A model generated the notes under the pieces. It searched no databases and was not told the origin of the DNA. It saw only the letters and a list, made by a program, of their open reading frames with translations. The position numbers were made by a program, and so were the translations under genes. DNA of 64,000 nt, from assembly GCA_951799405.1 (NCBI GenBank), contig OX637342.1, forward strand, positions 15,671,298-15,735,297, read 5' to 3'. Origin of the DNA: Agapetus fuscipes (Eukaryota > Arthropoda > Insecta > Trichoptera > Glossosomatidae). Positions 21,046 through 31,139 of the stretch are shown here, in pieces (position 1 is the first letter of the stretch; each line of letters opens with the position of its first letter).

Positions 21046-21121
21046 TCAAATATTCTTTTTTTCCATTGTTCCTACCTTTGCTTTTATAGAGTACCTACCT
21101 ACATACCAAGAAAGTATATAC

Positions 21122-21417
21122 GTTACTAAGCTACACATATAGTGTAACTCCGCGTTTAGGAGTCGCACGCGGCAAGTGTAACTAAGTGTTTATTTTTACA
21201 GTTAAGAAGGCCGGGGCTTATGCCAACCACTTTAGTAGAAGTCGGGGTTTCCCAACTCCCGAGGGGTCTGGTACCTTTTCATTCATGTGAAGGCTGAGTA
21301 AACCTTGCCGGTATTTTATTTTGGTTTTAAAAAAAATACCGAAACGGAAAATCCTTTCTTACACCCTCGTTGGGATTCGAGCCCGAGCTCTCGGCATGGA
21401 ATGCAAGCACTCTACCT
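21122..21417 (-). mobile_element. SINE-A copy, head truncated
   Basis: GTTACTAAGCTACACATATA at the left. The minus-strand B box is GGGCTCGAATCCCAAC. The sequence stops at GCACTCTACC just before the A box should finish. Confidence 0.85.
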
Positions 21418-21429
21418 ATAAGTATACTT

Positions 21430-22115
21430 ATAATATGGTTACGTGAGTATACGATGGTTGAATTCGGCATTACAAAAACAAATTCTGAAATTCCTCCTGC
21501 ATTTGTGCGCGTATAGGAGAATGGCCGTTTCCGTGCCATCGCCCTTCTGCGACAAAAAAGGGGCCCCAAACAAAAACAGAGCCCCGGTCCTTGCACTAAT
21601 TGAGAGCGAGTCAGTGAGTCAAGGTGCTTGAGAGAAAACTGGATCGATGGGGCCCCAAAATACGTTTAAACTCAAAAATAAAGTTCTACCAAAACAGGGA
21701 TAAAAACTTCTTGAGCGTTTTAATTTCTGTACATTTTTTATAAGGTCTTTTTAACGTAATATTTTTATACTTGGGGTAGAGAATATTAAAAAGAAGGCCC
21801 TCGACTCGAATGAATACTGTTACATTAAACCGGTCCCTTTTTTTTTTAATGTACCAAACTGTGAATTCGCCCTTGAGATTTTTTAATACTTACATTTTAA
21901 AAGTTAGGACATTTACGAGTATTTGAAGCAAAATGATCTTTAACGATTTTTCTTTCAATGAGGTCGGAGCATTTTTGAATTTCGAATTATTTTCTCGGCG
22001 ATCAAACATCAGCCTTGTGCCGTTCTTAGCAACCAATAGCAAAATCTTCGTATGCCTTAGAACTGACCTCCTTATTTGTGAGAATTAATAGGTCCAATAC
22101 GCATTTGCCGCCATG
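21430..22115. other. Mostly unassigned; small repeated segment
   Basis: The end (about 21960-22080: TTTCTCGGCGATCAAAC, TCAGCCTTGT, TAGCAACCAATAGCAAAATC) recurs at 22515-22600 (TTTTTCGGCGAACAAACGTC, TAGCAACTAACAACAAATC). It is a short unnamed repeat. Confidence 0.4.
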
Positions 22116-22118
22116 ATT

Positions 22119-22375
22119 GTTCCTTGACTTATAGGTTGGTATGCGGCTGACCACCCATGCTATAAAAATGTTTCACTTTGCCAATGTCACCCCTGTTTCA
22201 GGGAAGGACGGCAGAGTTGCAGGGTGTATGTCCATTTGAGATTTGGTTTTAATGTTGTAGGTTCACATGAGGCATGTGCAAGCGCGAACTTGTACGTGTC
22301 TGGTTGTGAGAATGCATGTAATGTGAATCTCCAATGTGACATATCTTTGCAACTTAGATTAGATTGGATTAGATT
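22119..22375 (+). repeat. DR250 copy, full length
   Basis: TTGTTCCTTGACTTATAGGT, CCACCCATGCT, CACCCCTGTTTCAGGGAAGG, CACATGAGGCATGTGCAAGC and a CTTAGATTAGATTGGATTAG tail. Confidence 0.9.
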
Positions 22376-22940
22376 AGTCGAAATTAAGTTTGTTTACAAA
22401 TCACAGATTAAAAGACCTTAACCAAGAAAATGTAATTAACAAATAAACAACACTACCAATGCCACCCTTGTTTCTGTAAAATGCAGTAATAATACATTCG
22501 TGACATTTTTTAATTGGATTTTTTTTTCGGCGAACAAACGTCAGTCTTGTAAGGGATTGCCGTCCCTAGCAACTAACAACAAATCATTCGTTAGCCTTTT
22601 CCTAAGCAATCCGGCCGGGTGGCAATACAATATTGTATTTTCAAATTCATGTGCCGACTTCTATGTATATACGAATACGAGTTTCATATTGAAAGCGATA
22701 ACTTTCTACATTATGTGTTTAATAATATAAGGAATAAATATGTGATTGATGTAAGAAAATAAGAACAGGAAGGTGTGAGGGAGTAAGAACAGGGAGGTGA
22801 AAGAGAAGAAGCGAGAAGTTGATTACGCGGGAGGCGGGGATTACTGCGATTTCCCTCCAAACAGGATCGCATTCACATTCTTCACATCATCTTATTCTTC
22901 TTACTATTAATCAAATTTTAAATTACAAAATAATAGACTT
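22376..22940. other. Mostly unassigned
   Basis: Holds the second copy of the small repeat noted at 21960 (22515-22600). Nothing else recognised. Confidence 0.4.
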
Positions 22941-23002
22941 AAGCATTGTTTTAGAGTTTTTTCGAGTAAAACCATGTTTTATTCACAGCTTTCGCATCTC
23001 TT

Positions 23003-23038
23003 GACGTTTCGCTTTCACGACCAGAAAGCATTCTCAAG
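23003..23038 (-). ncRNA. Hammerhead-like motif (nonstandard core)
   Basis: The minus strand reads CTTGAGAATGCTTTC, loop TGGTCGT, GAAAGCGAAACGTC. The stem is six bases and the ending is GAA-ACGT-C as in the other motifs, but CTTGAGAA departs from C-U-G-A-N-G-A. AGCTGTGAATAAAACATGG follows. Confidence 0.35.
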
Positions 23039-23174
23039 GCTGATTATCGAAGCGGCATGGCTGTCTACGCCGACAAAAAGCGAACATGATATTATCAAAG
23101 CTATTTTTTTTTTACAGTATGGGTGGTCAGTCTCATAGCAAAAAAAAATAATCCTTTATTTTTCTACCTCACAA

Positions 23175-23392
23175 AATTGTGGAATGCTCGAGATAGCATT
23201 CCGGGATCTGTTGCCAGGGTTTATGGGAGCTGAAGCTTCCGGACGTTTCTTCACAGTGTTATCAAAATCATCTTCATCACTTCACTTACAGGCCGAAGAA
23301 GCCCATCGTAGACATAGGTGAAACTTTCGAAAGTTCCAGTTTCTACAGACCACGGCAACAGATCCCGGAAAACATCTCTCCAGCATCATCAG
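23175..23392. mobile_element. Inverted hammerhead-like element (copy 2)
   Basis: CCGGGATCTGTTGCCAGGGT and GGAGCTGAAGCTTCCGGACG at the left are inverted against AGTTCCAGTTTC...CCACGGCAACAGATCCCGG at the right. The right arm has CCGAAGA (23293-23299), then AGCCCATCG...GGTGAAAC, a degraded core. Confidence 0.55.
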
Positions 23393-23456
23393 CCTGCCGT
23401 GTAAGACTAAAACTCTTATTTAAGAGTGTCTATGTTTTCAAGTTATCATAATTTAT

Positions 23457-23692
23457 CTATAATCTAAGTTGCAAAGATATATCAACACTCAAAACTCAAT
23501 TAAAATGCTTGCCCACAAACAGACACGTTACGTTCGCGCTTACAAATGCTGAATGTCTTCACCTCAAATGAACATACACCCTGAAATTTTAGCCAACCTT
23601 TCCTGAAACAGGGGTGACATTGGCAAAGCGAACCATTTTTTACAGTATGGGTGGTCAGCCTTAGATATATCAACCTTTATGTCAAGGAAATG
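23457..23692 (-). repeat. DR250 copy
   Basis: TATAATCTAAGTTGCAAAGA at the left, GTATGGGTGGTCAGCC and ATGTCAAGGAA at the right. Confidence 0.85.
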
Positions 23693-23879
23693 ATAAAATA
23701 CAGGAACAAATAATTTCCACCTTTGGGGAATACAGCGATAAGAAGTTTCACACTATGTGCTCAATAAATTTTAAACTTTTGATAAGATCATCAAAAAAAT
23801 TGTAAAAAAAGGCTTTTTCGTAATTTTAAAGGTAATCCGATCCTGCTCGCACAATCCTTGAAAGTGAAAGGTTTCAAGA

Positions 23880-24110
23880 GTCTTTGTGCGCGGCAGGGGT
23901 GGCAGAACACCGCCCCCCAGAGGCGCAAAGCCGGGATAGGGGGGCGGGTGGTTCCTTTGATCTGCTCAGCGGTGGCGCCAGAGATTACCCTGAAACACTT
24001 TCCAATCGCGCATCCGCGGGAGCTCTCCTGGCGCCCAAAAAAGGGGGCGCAAGTCACACTAAACGGGGGCGTTTGAGGGGGTATCGAAAGAAGGAAATGT
24101 TAGAAAAGGG
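23880..24110. other. GC-rich segment of unknown nature
   Basis: Strongly GC-rich against AT-rich surroundings (GGCAGGGGTGG, GGGATAGGGGGGCGGGTGG, GCATCCGCGGGAGCTC). Open frames of 70-90 codons occur on both strands but show no domain I recognise. Confidence 0.35.
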
Positions 24111-24189
24111 GGCATTTAGCGGAGGTATTCTTCTTCTTTTTCCTTTGCCTCTTCAATGAAGATTTTGTATCACAATAATGATTAAGAGT

Positions 24190-24465
24190 TTACACGGTCG
24201 GCTGAAGATGCTGGAGAGATGTTTTCCGGGATCTGTTGCCATAGCCTATGGGAGCTGGAACTTCCAGACGTTTCACTCATGTCTAGGATAGGCTTCTTTA
24301 GCGTGAAAGGGCAATAATGAATGTGGTCTTGAAGAAAACTGTAATGAGTGTCATTGCACTTTCACCCTGAAGAACCCCATGATCGAGGTCTATGGGAGGT
24401 CTATGGGAGCCAGCTCCCATAGACCACGGCAACAGACCCTGGAAAACATCTCTCCAGCATAATAT
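24190..24465. mobile_element. Inverted hammerhead-like element (copy 3)
   Basis: Left: GCTGGAGAGATGTTTTCCGG, GGAGCTGGAACTTCCAGACG, TTTCACTC...GGCTTCTTTAG. Right: TCATTGCACTTTCACCCTGA, CAGCTCCCATAGACCACGGC, GAAAACATCTCTCCAGCATA. The arms are inverted. The cores are damaged (CTAAAGA on minus; CTGAAGA without GAAA on plus). Confidence 0.55.
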
Positions 24466-24481
24466 CGATTTTCTCCTTCGA

Positions 24482-24790
24482 TACTGCTGCAAGAAAAAGG
24501 GATCTTGTGCTTCTGCCAAACCACTGTCTCAGGTTCTTCAACCATGATGTTCTTCTTAAATCTGTAGCTCGTCTTCCCTTAATTCTTCACTGAATGATGA
24601 GATGCAGGAGTGAATACTTCTCATTTCTTATTATTTGACCGAAATCAACCAGTTTTTGCATTGTTATGGACTTGATTCTGGTATTCATGAAGGAAAGAAC
24701 CTCCCCATTTGTGACTCCATCTATCGAGAACATCTTTAACATCTGACAGTTAAACCACATTTCAATAGGTGAATCTTCCAAAGGCAGCGC
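24482..24790 (-). mobile_element. LINE C-terminal tail (WLKNLRQWF type)
   Basis: The minus-strand frame shows S-P-I-E-M-W-F, Q-M-L-K, R-V-T-N-like, the R-N-E-K-Y-S-L-L-H-L-I-I-Q word, a stop, then T-S-W-L-K-N-L-R-Q-W-F-G and an A-A-V-S-K ending. This is the conserved tail of a non-LTR retrotransposon polyprotein, broken by one in-frame stop. It directly abuts the inverted element at 24190-24465. Confidence 0.75.
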
Positions 24791-25372
24791 GTTATCGATA
24801 GAATAAACTACTGGAACTGAGGGCGTTTGAAGGAGGTATTGAAAGGAAAGAACAGTTTGAAAAGGGGACGATTGAGGGAGGCGTTGAAGGGAGAAACTGT
24901 TAGAAAAGGGAAGTTAGAAGGAGGCAGGGGGAGGCCACGTGACTAATTCGTCGTAAGTTGTTTGTTTTGGATTTTGAAATAGGATGGATGAAAGTCGCGT
25001 AAGCAGTATTGGGGATAGAGTGTAAGCAAATATTGGAACAAAATGCCACTAGAAAAAAACAATGCATTTTTTAAGTCTTTCTTATTTTAGTACTTATGAA
25101 TAGTTGCTTCATAAAATGGACTTTTTGTAAATACAAAAAGAGAATCGTATGTGAGAAGGTCAGGAATGTTGAACAGCTTTTTGCACAGGAATCAAGAAAG
25201 CAACTTTTTATACAGCTCACACGTCGCGTTGAACTCCAAGATACATGTTCGTACAAACTGCCGTTTACAGTTCGTGGTTTTAAGCGCCTCAAATCCAACT
25301 TGCAGGATTTACGTTTAGAGTTTTAATACGTAAATAGATATATTAGGGACTTAGGGCTTAGTTTTTTTAAGT
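24791..25372. other. Unassigned stretch
   Basis: Includes a 76-codon frame at 25096-25326 with no recognisable family. No repeat seen. Confidence 0.4.
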
Positions 25373-25377
25373 CTAAA

Positions 25378-25558
25378 ACCTAAATCTAAATCTAAGCTGC
25401 AAAGATATATATAATTTACGATTCGTATTAAACGCATTCCCACAAACAGACATGTATAAGCTAACACATGCCGCATGTGGACCTACAATATAAAAACCCA
25501 ATCTCAAATGAACATAAGCCCTGCAACTCTTGCCGACCTCCCCTGAAACATGACATTC
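25378..25558 (-). repeat. DR250 partial copy
   Basis: CCTAAATCTAAATCTAAGCT to CCTCCCCTGAAACATGACAT. Lost where the next, oppositely oriented copy begins. Confidence 0.8.
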
Positions 25559-25742
25559 TGGGTTGTTACGAAGCTGACCACCAATACCGTAAAAAATATT
25601 TGTGTCACCCAATGCGACCCATTTTTCACTGAAGGACGGCAAAAATTCGCAGGGTGGATGCTCCTTCGAAATTTTTATTTTTATTTTGTAAGCACACTTT
25701 CACCATGTATTAGCGTGAACTTGCATATCGATACCTGAAAGG
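25559..25742 (+). repeat. DR250 diverged partial copy
   Basis: GGGTTGTTACGAAGCTGACC, GAAGGACGGCAAAAATTCGC and AGCGTGAACTTGCATA follow family order. Forms a head-to-head pair with the copy before it. Confidence 0.65.
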
Positions 25743-25984
25743 TAAAACTGAATAGGTGGCATATTAAGCTAACATTGGTTTCTTAGATAAATGCATATTT
25801 CTTCCTATTTTCTACACAAGAAAACACAAAAAATGTGTGAAAATCCTGTAGTGTTGAAATTTTTCATGAGCACTGCCTAATAATTAGTTCACTTATGTAC
25901 TATGAAACATTACTTCCAATAAAATGTTTAATCCACGATTTCTCAAATCAGTGTATCAACACTTATTTAATTTTATCTTTAGGT

Positions 25985-26055
25985 GGCGATATGTCTGTTT
26001 GTGGGCATTTTAAATATGTATTTTAAATCCAAAAATATTTTTTGCAACTGAAATT
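25985..26055 (+). repeat. DR250 3' fragment
   Basis: ATGTCTGTTTGTGGGCATTT through TTTTTTGCAACTGAAATTG. Confidence 0.5.
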
Positions 26056-26059
26056 GAAT

Positions 26060-26435
26060 ACTTTAAAATGTATCTATGCAAATACGATTGTTTTTTTTTT
26101 GTAAAGGTTGATCAAGTGAGTAAGTAAGTGCAGCTTTTTACTTGCTTAGTAGGCAAGTCTCTATGAGGCAAGTACACGTGTAAGTTTTACTTGAACAAGG
26201 GGGCGCTGCAGTTTACACACGACAAGTGCGATAACAAGTCACAAGTAATGCACTGATCCGGGCTGAGGCGATGAACCCTAAAAAAATAAACACCGGGATA
26301 ATGTCCCGGGTATTAGCGAATCCCGGGGGAAGGGGCAACCCTGTTTGTGTTGCATAGAGCTTTGTGAATCCCGAGCGGACTCTAAACAAACACGCATCAG
26401 CTCATACAATATTAATGTCATAGACTTTTAAGTTG
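26060..26435. other. Unassigned; scattered CAAGT words
   Basis: Between 26110 and 26250 there are many CAAGT or ACTTG words on both strands, and a CCCGGGTATT...ATCCCGGG pair near 26310. No family assigned. Confidence 0.3.
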
Positions 26436-26439
26436 ATGT

Positions 26440-26652
26440 AACAATCTATAATCAAAGATCCACAATGTACCTACTAACTGCTAACATTTATGATTCATGT
26501 TAAATGTTTGCCCACAAGCAGATATGTGTCACAACTCTCAAATGAACATGCTCGTAAGCCCTACATCTCTCGCCGATCTCCCCTAAAACAGTGGTGACAT
26601 TGAAAAAGAGAATTTTTTTTACAGTATGGGTGGTCAGCCACATACCAACCTA
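26440..26652 (-). repeat. DR250 diverged copy
   Basis: Runs from CTATAATCAAAGATCCACAA to GTATGGGTGGTCAGCCACAT. Central part shortened. Confidence 0.7.
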
Positions 26653-26653
26653 C

Positions 26654-26980
26654 GCCAATGTCACGCCTCTTTCAGGGAATGTCGGTACAACTTGCATGGT
26701 TTAAATTCATTTGAGATGTAGATCTTTATTATGTACTTAGGTACATTAGGTTTCCTTGACTTAGGTATAAGGTCAGTAGGAGGCTGACCCCCATACTGTA
26801 AAAAATATGACTTTTATATTTTGAATGTCAGCAAAAGTTGCAGGGTTTATGTTCATTTGATGTTTGGTTTTTAATTTGTGTATGTAAGTACGCATGTGGC
26901 ATACACGTGTCTGCTTGTGGGCATACATAAAATATGAATCATAAATATTAGGATATCTTTGCAATCTTAGATTTTACCTT
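26654..26980 (+). repeat. Two DR250 fragments in tandem
   Basis: First a central fragment (GCCAATGTCACGCCTCTTTC to about 26750), then a longer copy from TTCCTTGACTTAGGTATAAG to TTTGCAATCTTAGATTTTAC. Confidence 0.7.
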
Positions 26981-27029
26981 TTTAAATTATCCAGAAAAAG
27001 CAATGAATATTTATTGATATCCATATTTA

Positions 27030-27250
27030 AAAAAAAAATCATCACCAGAGATTTCAACCCGTCTCCCCTCCGTTTTGTCACTTGGTTAAGCATCCAAGCA
27101 TTCAACCAAGCGTACCGGTGTCGAGTTCATTATGCCAATACTTTACATGTCATCGCATCGGCAACCCTGCCTAGGCACAGGCCTCCCCATGCAGAGGAGG
27201 ACTTCAAGGACCCTCCGCGCGCACCCTCCAGTACCAAGGGCTGATTTTTT
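27030..27250. other. Possible tRNA-like relic, otherwise unassigned
   Basis: On the minus strand GACGGGTTGAAATCTC at about 27045-27060 resembles a B box and CGCTTGGTTGAATGCTTGGA an upstream arm. GCCTAGGCACAGGCCTCCCC and ATGCAGAGGAGGACTTCAAG follow; I cannot place them. Confidence 0.2.
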
Positions 27251-27334
27251 TTGTTCTCTAAGCAAATGTACAATCAATGTTTACAAATGAATTATTGATT
27301 CTATTGATCAGGCAGTGAAAAAATATAAAATCAC

Positions 27335-27605
27335 TCATGATGAGTGATAGGTTGGAATGCGGCTGACGACCCATACTGTAAAAAATGTTTGACTTTGCCA
27401 ATGGCACCCCTGCTTCAGGGAAGGTCGGCAAGAGTTGCAGGACTTATGTTCATATTTTGAGATTGGGTTTTTTTTATATTGTAGGTCCACATGCGGCATG
27501 TGTAAGCGCAAAATTATGCGTGTCTGCTTGTGGAAATGCATTTGATATGAATCTTAAATGATACATATCTTTGCAGCATAGATTTAGATTTAGATTTAGA
27601 TGATC
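27335..27605 (+). repeat. DR250 copy
   Basis: GTGATAGGTTGGAATGCGGC to GCAGCATAGATTTAGATTTA. Both hairpins intact (CCCTGCTTCAGGG, CACATGCGGCATGTG). Confidence 0.9.
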
Positions 27606-27644
27606 ATGAATCTTTGATAGAAGTGGTGCAAGAAGAAAAAAACA

Positions 27645-27832
27645 TAATAAGATTTTTTATTTTGTTTCCGGTGTTTGACCGTGGTCAATTGTTTTTCTTC
27701 TTTTTTTTCTTTTTCTTCTTCTTGAGACTTCTCGAAGACTTCAACTAACTCAAGAAGTATCAAAAGAAGAACAAGTAAAAGAAAATAAGATAAAACTATT
27801 GTCCACGGTCAAAGCCCTAAAACACAAAATCA
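27645..27832. repeat. Imperfect inverted repeat
   Basis: GTTTGACCGTGGTCAATTGT at the left is inverted against ACTATTGTCCACGGTCAAAG at the right, around a T/C-rich centre. Possibly a decayed MITE. Confidence 0.4.
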
Positions 27833-27879
27833 AGCATCTGAATTCGGCCGTGAAAACCTAAAAACATTTGTAAAAAGGT

Positions 27880-28092
27880 TTTGTTTTCAATAGATTTGTG
27901 AACAGGAATGCAATTCACCATAATATTTTGCCTGGCCAGTCGTCTTCATGCGAAAGCAGAAGCTTGTGTGCATGCAACGGCATCTGTTGAAACAGGGTGG
28001 AAGGTATGATCAAATGGTACAGACATGACTCGAACCAACGTTATTCTGTTCCAAATACGATAGTCAAGAATAGTGACTTGAGCCCTCGGCCA
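27880..28092 (-). mobile_element. SINE-C copy
   Basis: ATTTGTGAACAGGAATGCAA, TGCCTGGCCAGTCGTCTTCA, GCAACGGCATCTGTTGAAAC, a minus-strand B box in CGTTGGTTCGAGTC, and GAGGGCTCAAGTC. The GGCCGAGGGC head is near 28090. Confidence 0.8.
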
Positions 28093-28138
28093 TAATCTCG
28101 ACACCGAGATGTTACTCTTGATTCAAAGGTGAAAGGAG

Positions 28139-28456
28139 TTTATCGGTAGCTCAGTTGGTAGAGTGCTTGCATTCCATGCCGAAAGCTCAGGTTCGAATCC
28201 AATCGAGGGTGTCAGAAATGATTTCCCGTTTCGGTGTTTATTTCAAACCCAAAATTTTTATTTACCAGCAAGGTTTACTCAGCATTCACAAGAAATGAGT
28301 TCCACCTAACTCGGGTGCTGGGAAACCCCCACTTCAAGTGAAGTGGCTGGCTTAAGGCTCCATTACCCGTAGAAAAAAATAGGTTCCATTCGCCACACGC
28401 GATCCCTTCGGAGATAGCGCGGCAAGAAGTTACACTATATGTGTAGCTTATTTGCA
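28139..28456 (+). mobile_element. SINE-A, near full length
   Basis: Begins TATCGGTAGCTCAGTTGGTA (A box). B box GGTTCGAATCCAATCG. Then GTTTCGGTGTTTATTTC, CACTTCAAGTGAAGTGG, and ends CACTATATGTGTAGCTTA. Confidence 0.9.
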
Positions 28457-28544
28457 TTTTGCGTGTGCGGTTCAGGTAGGCATGGGAAGCAACTTTTCAA
28501 TGCGTTTAATAAGATAAACAAATGTTTTGATCCAATCGACATGA

Positions 28545-28668
28545 AACTTCAGAGGAACCATTTGAATTCCTTAAAATTAAATTTTGTCCTCAAAATCGAA
28601 CCTTAGCCTCCTTTTCTAAACGCCAACGCTCTACCGCTTGTGCTATCAATCATTTTAAAAAAGATATA
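28545..28668 (-). mobile_element. tRNA-like SINE head, unassigned family
   Basis: The minus strand has GATAGCACAAGCGGTAGAGC (A box) and AAGGTTCGATTTTGAGG (B box) at suitable spacing. The downstream body does not match SINE-A to SINE-D. Confidence 0.4.
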
Positions 28669-28669
28669 T

Positions 28670-29185
28670 CGAAAAACTTGTCGACCGGCTCAAAGCATAT
28701 TCGTGCATACAAAATATTTATATGGCGTTACAAATGGGGTGCCTGAGTAAACGTCACCCCAGTCAGGGGAGTGGTGGCAAGAGTGAACGTTGAGGGTAGG
28801 ACAGGGGGGAAGGGGTACACCCACCCCTGCGACTATCCCATTCACAAAAATCTAATTTGCGACAATTTGTCTAACTGAACGTAAACTGCGAAGTAATGTA
28901 CTCCCAGAAACAGGGGTGTGAGAATTCATGCGTAAAAATATATTTGTTAAAAAAAAATTATGTGAGAAATTCATGCCAGCATAAATAGACGTTTGATCAT
29001 TTAAAATGTGGATATGAAGTTTCAGATATGGATATGAATACGAATATTGAATTATTTCGGATACCCGATAGTTTCGAAAAGTTGAAGTTACAGGTACCTA
29101 TTAGATTTTTTAGTAATTATGGAAGCTTAAAAGAACTACAAAAATTAGAACATAAATTGTATACCTTATTCCTGGGTAAGCATTT
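28670..29185. other. Unassigned stretch
   Basis: No feature recognised. Confidence 0.4.
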
Positions 29186-29188
29186 TTT

Positions 29189-29378
29189 GTTCCTTGACAA
29201 ATAGGTTGGTATGAGACTGACCCCCATGCAATAAAAAAATTCCATTTCAGAGAAAAGCGGCAGGAGTTGCAAAGTTTATTTTCATATGAGGTTTGGTTTA
29301 TTCTCTAAAAACACGGAATGTGTAAGCGCGAGAGTGTCTGCCTGTGAGCGTGCATTAATTATGAAACATAAAGGATAA
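29189..29378 (+). repeat. DR250 copy, shortened
   Basis: TTGTTCCTTGACAAATAGGT, GCGGCAGGAGTTGCAAAG, GGAATGTGTAAGCGCGAGAG and GTGCATTAATTATGAAAC. Confidence 0.75.
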
Positions 29379-29384
29379 TAAGAA

Positions 29385-29540
29385 TAAATAAGGCGAGAAG
29401 ATCTCAATGACGCTGAAGGACATCGTGGCTGAAAAACCTGCGACAATGGTTCGGCAGAAGCACGAAGTCCATGTTTCGACCCGCAGCATCCAAAGTCTAA
29501 ATAACCATGATGATCTAAGTGGTACAAAAATAAGGATCAA
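29385..29540 (+). mobile_element. LINE C-terminal tail (WLKNLRQWF type)
   Basis: The plus frame reads T-S-W-L-K-N-L-R-Q-W-F-G-R-S-T-K-S-M-F-R then A-A-S-K-V and a TAA. Same family as 24482-24790, with stops upstream. Confidence 0.7.
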
Positions 29541-30020
29541 TACATATTTTGGAATTGAACATTAAAAAAATTTCACAGCCCTGCATTTTCAAGCCGCGAA
29601 ATTTTCCACCAAAATTGGCGTCAACGAGTTGCGGACGCTAAGTCCCTACGCGCATTCACACTATCGCACCATGAAATTGTGACTATGGAATTGCAGTACA
29701 CTGGGTCGTAACTCCGTAGGTGAATTTTGATATACGCGCTTTGGTGTTTTGCATGGGGAATTGTTGGCCACCAGGAATCGCCTACTCGATTAGTCCCTTT
29801 GTGAATGTTTAGCTAGGGCCTGTAATAAGACGGCACGCGCCCAAAATGGGGGGAGGAGATTATTTTAGGGGGGAGGGGGTGGTATTTTGGTAAAGTTTTG
29901 AAACGTAATATTGTGTCAAATTGAATTCTATTGTGGATTTAAAGTTTCCTCTTCTTTCAAGTAAGCTCAATACTTTGGCGTTGGATAAAGCATACAGAAA
30001 ATAATGAATCAAAAAAATAA
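29541..30020. other. Unassigned; G-rich run
   Basis: TGGGGGGAGGAG and GGGGGGAGGGGGTGG at 29849-29892 could form a quadruplex. Nothing else recognised. Confidence 0.4.
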
Positions 30021-30024
30021 AGAT

Positions 30025-30132
30025 CACGAAAGGTTCATCCAGCCCTACAGCAACAGCTGGGTCTTGCTTGAGAATTGGCGGATTCTACAACGACGACCTT
30101 GAGGTGTCTCTCATTCAAAAACGGCGCAATCA
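30025..30132 (+). mobile_element. SINE-B 3' fragment
   Basis: AGGTTCATCCAGCCCTACAG, GGGTCTTGCTTGAGAATTGG, CTTGAGGTGTCTCTCATTC and AAAAACGGCGC, ahead of a SINE-A copy in the same orientation. Confidence 0.7.
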
Positions 30133-30161
30133 ACAATCAGTAGACAATCTTATTTTTATTT

Positions 30162-30462
30162 TATTGGTTGATATTGATTGCTTAGTCGATAACGCGCAAT
30201 CTAGGGTTCGATTCTCACAAAGGGAAATGATTTTACGTTTCGGTGTTTATTTGTAACTGAAATTTAAGTACGTGAAAGGTTTCCCCAGCTTTCACAATAA
30301 ATGAAAACCTGTCCGTTTAGGAGCTGGGAAACCACTTCTTCATGTGAAGTGATTGGCCTAAGAACGGCATCCTTACATGTGAAAATAAATAGGTTCCACA
30401 CACATGCGAACCACTCGGAGACAAGGCGTTAAGAAGTTGCCCTGTATTTTAAGCTTAGTTGG
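30162..30462 (+). mobile_element. SINE-A, diverged
   Basis: TTAGTCGATAACG and GGGTTCGATTCTCAC (B box), TTTCGGTGTTTATTTG, CTTCTTCATGTGAAGTG, ending AAGCTTAGTTGG. Confidence 0.75.
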
Positions 30463-30824
30463 GTTAACGTTTATCATATCTATTCCTCCTTTGTCTAATT
30501 AATCATAGAATTAAAGCAATTTGTCAAAATGTAAAAAAATAACATTGATTAATTTGCCCAATCATTAGGTGGTTGGATGACAGACAGGGTCGCCACTCGC
30601 AGGTAAAAAAGCGGGTAAAAAATTACCCGGGCGTGGGTAAAAAATGACCTCTTGAGCCCTGGGCGGGGAATCAAGGACTCAATTAGGACATCTCCAGATT
30701 AATTGCTAGAAGTCTCATAACTCTTGATTAGACATCGTCTATGAAATCATTTAAAAAAATCATTACCATTTATAATCGGTCTTTTTATTTTCTGGTTTAA
30801 TTTTGACTTACTAAATATTACATT
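30463..30824. other. Unassigned stretch
   Basis: A GCGGGTAAAAAATTACCCGG and GGGTAAAAAATGACC pair lies near 30610-30650. No family or gene recognised. Confidence 0.4.
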
Positions 30825-30825
30825 A

Positions 30826-31138
30826 CAGAATAAGAAACACAGAGCTACGGATAAGGTCGGGAGTAACCGATGTCGTAGAGAGAGTGGCAAAGCTAAAATG
30901 GTCCTTTGCGGGACATGTTGCTAGAACCACCGACCAGAGATGGACGAAGAGATTGGTAGAGTGGAGACCTCGGGAAGATAAGAGGAGCAGAGGGAGACCT
31001 CCCAAGAGATGGTCGGATGAAATAAGAAGGCTTGCTGGAGACTTGATTCAAAAAGCGTAAGACAGAGATGGATGGAGAGATATGGGGGAGGCCTATGTCC
31101 AGCAGTGGATGGAGATGGCTTTATAATAAGAAGAAGAA
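30826..31138 (+). mobile_element. LINE C-terminal region (RTE-like)
   Basis: The plus frame runs V-A-K-L-K-W-S-F-A-G-H-V-A-R, R-W-T-K-R-L-V-E-W-R-P-R, G-R-P-P-K-R-W-S-D-E-I, A-G, D-R-D-G-W and G-E-A-Y-V-Q-Q-W. A stop stands where A-Q-D-R is expected. It ends in a GAA repeat. A 5'-truncated insertion of the same type as 9446-9660. Confidence 0.8.
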
Positions 31139-31139
31139 G

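Noticed and set aside
25096..25326. 76-codon frame as a gene
   Set aside because: No recognisable motif, and an overlapping minus frame of the same length. Not above chance for this composition.
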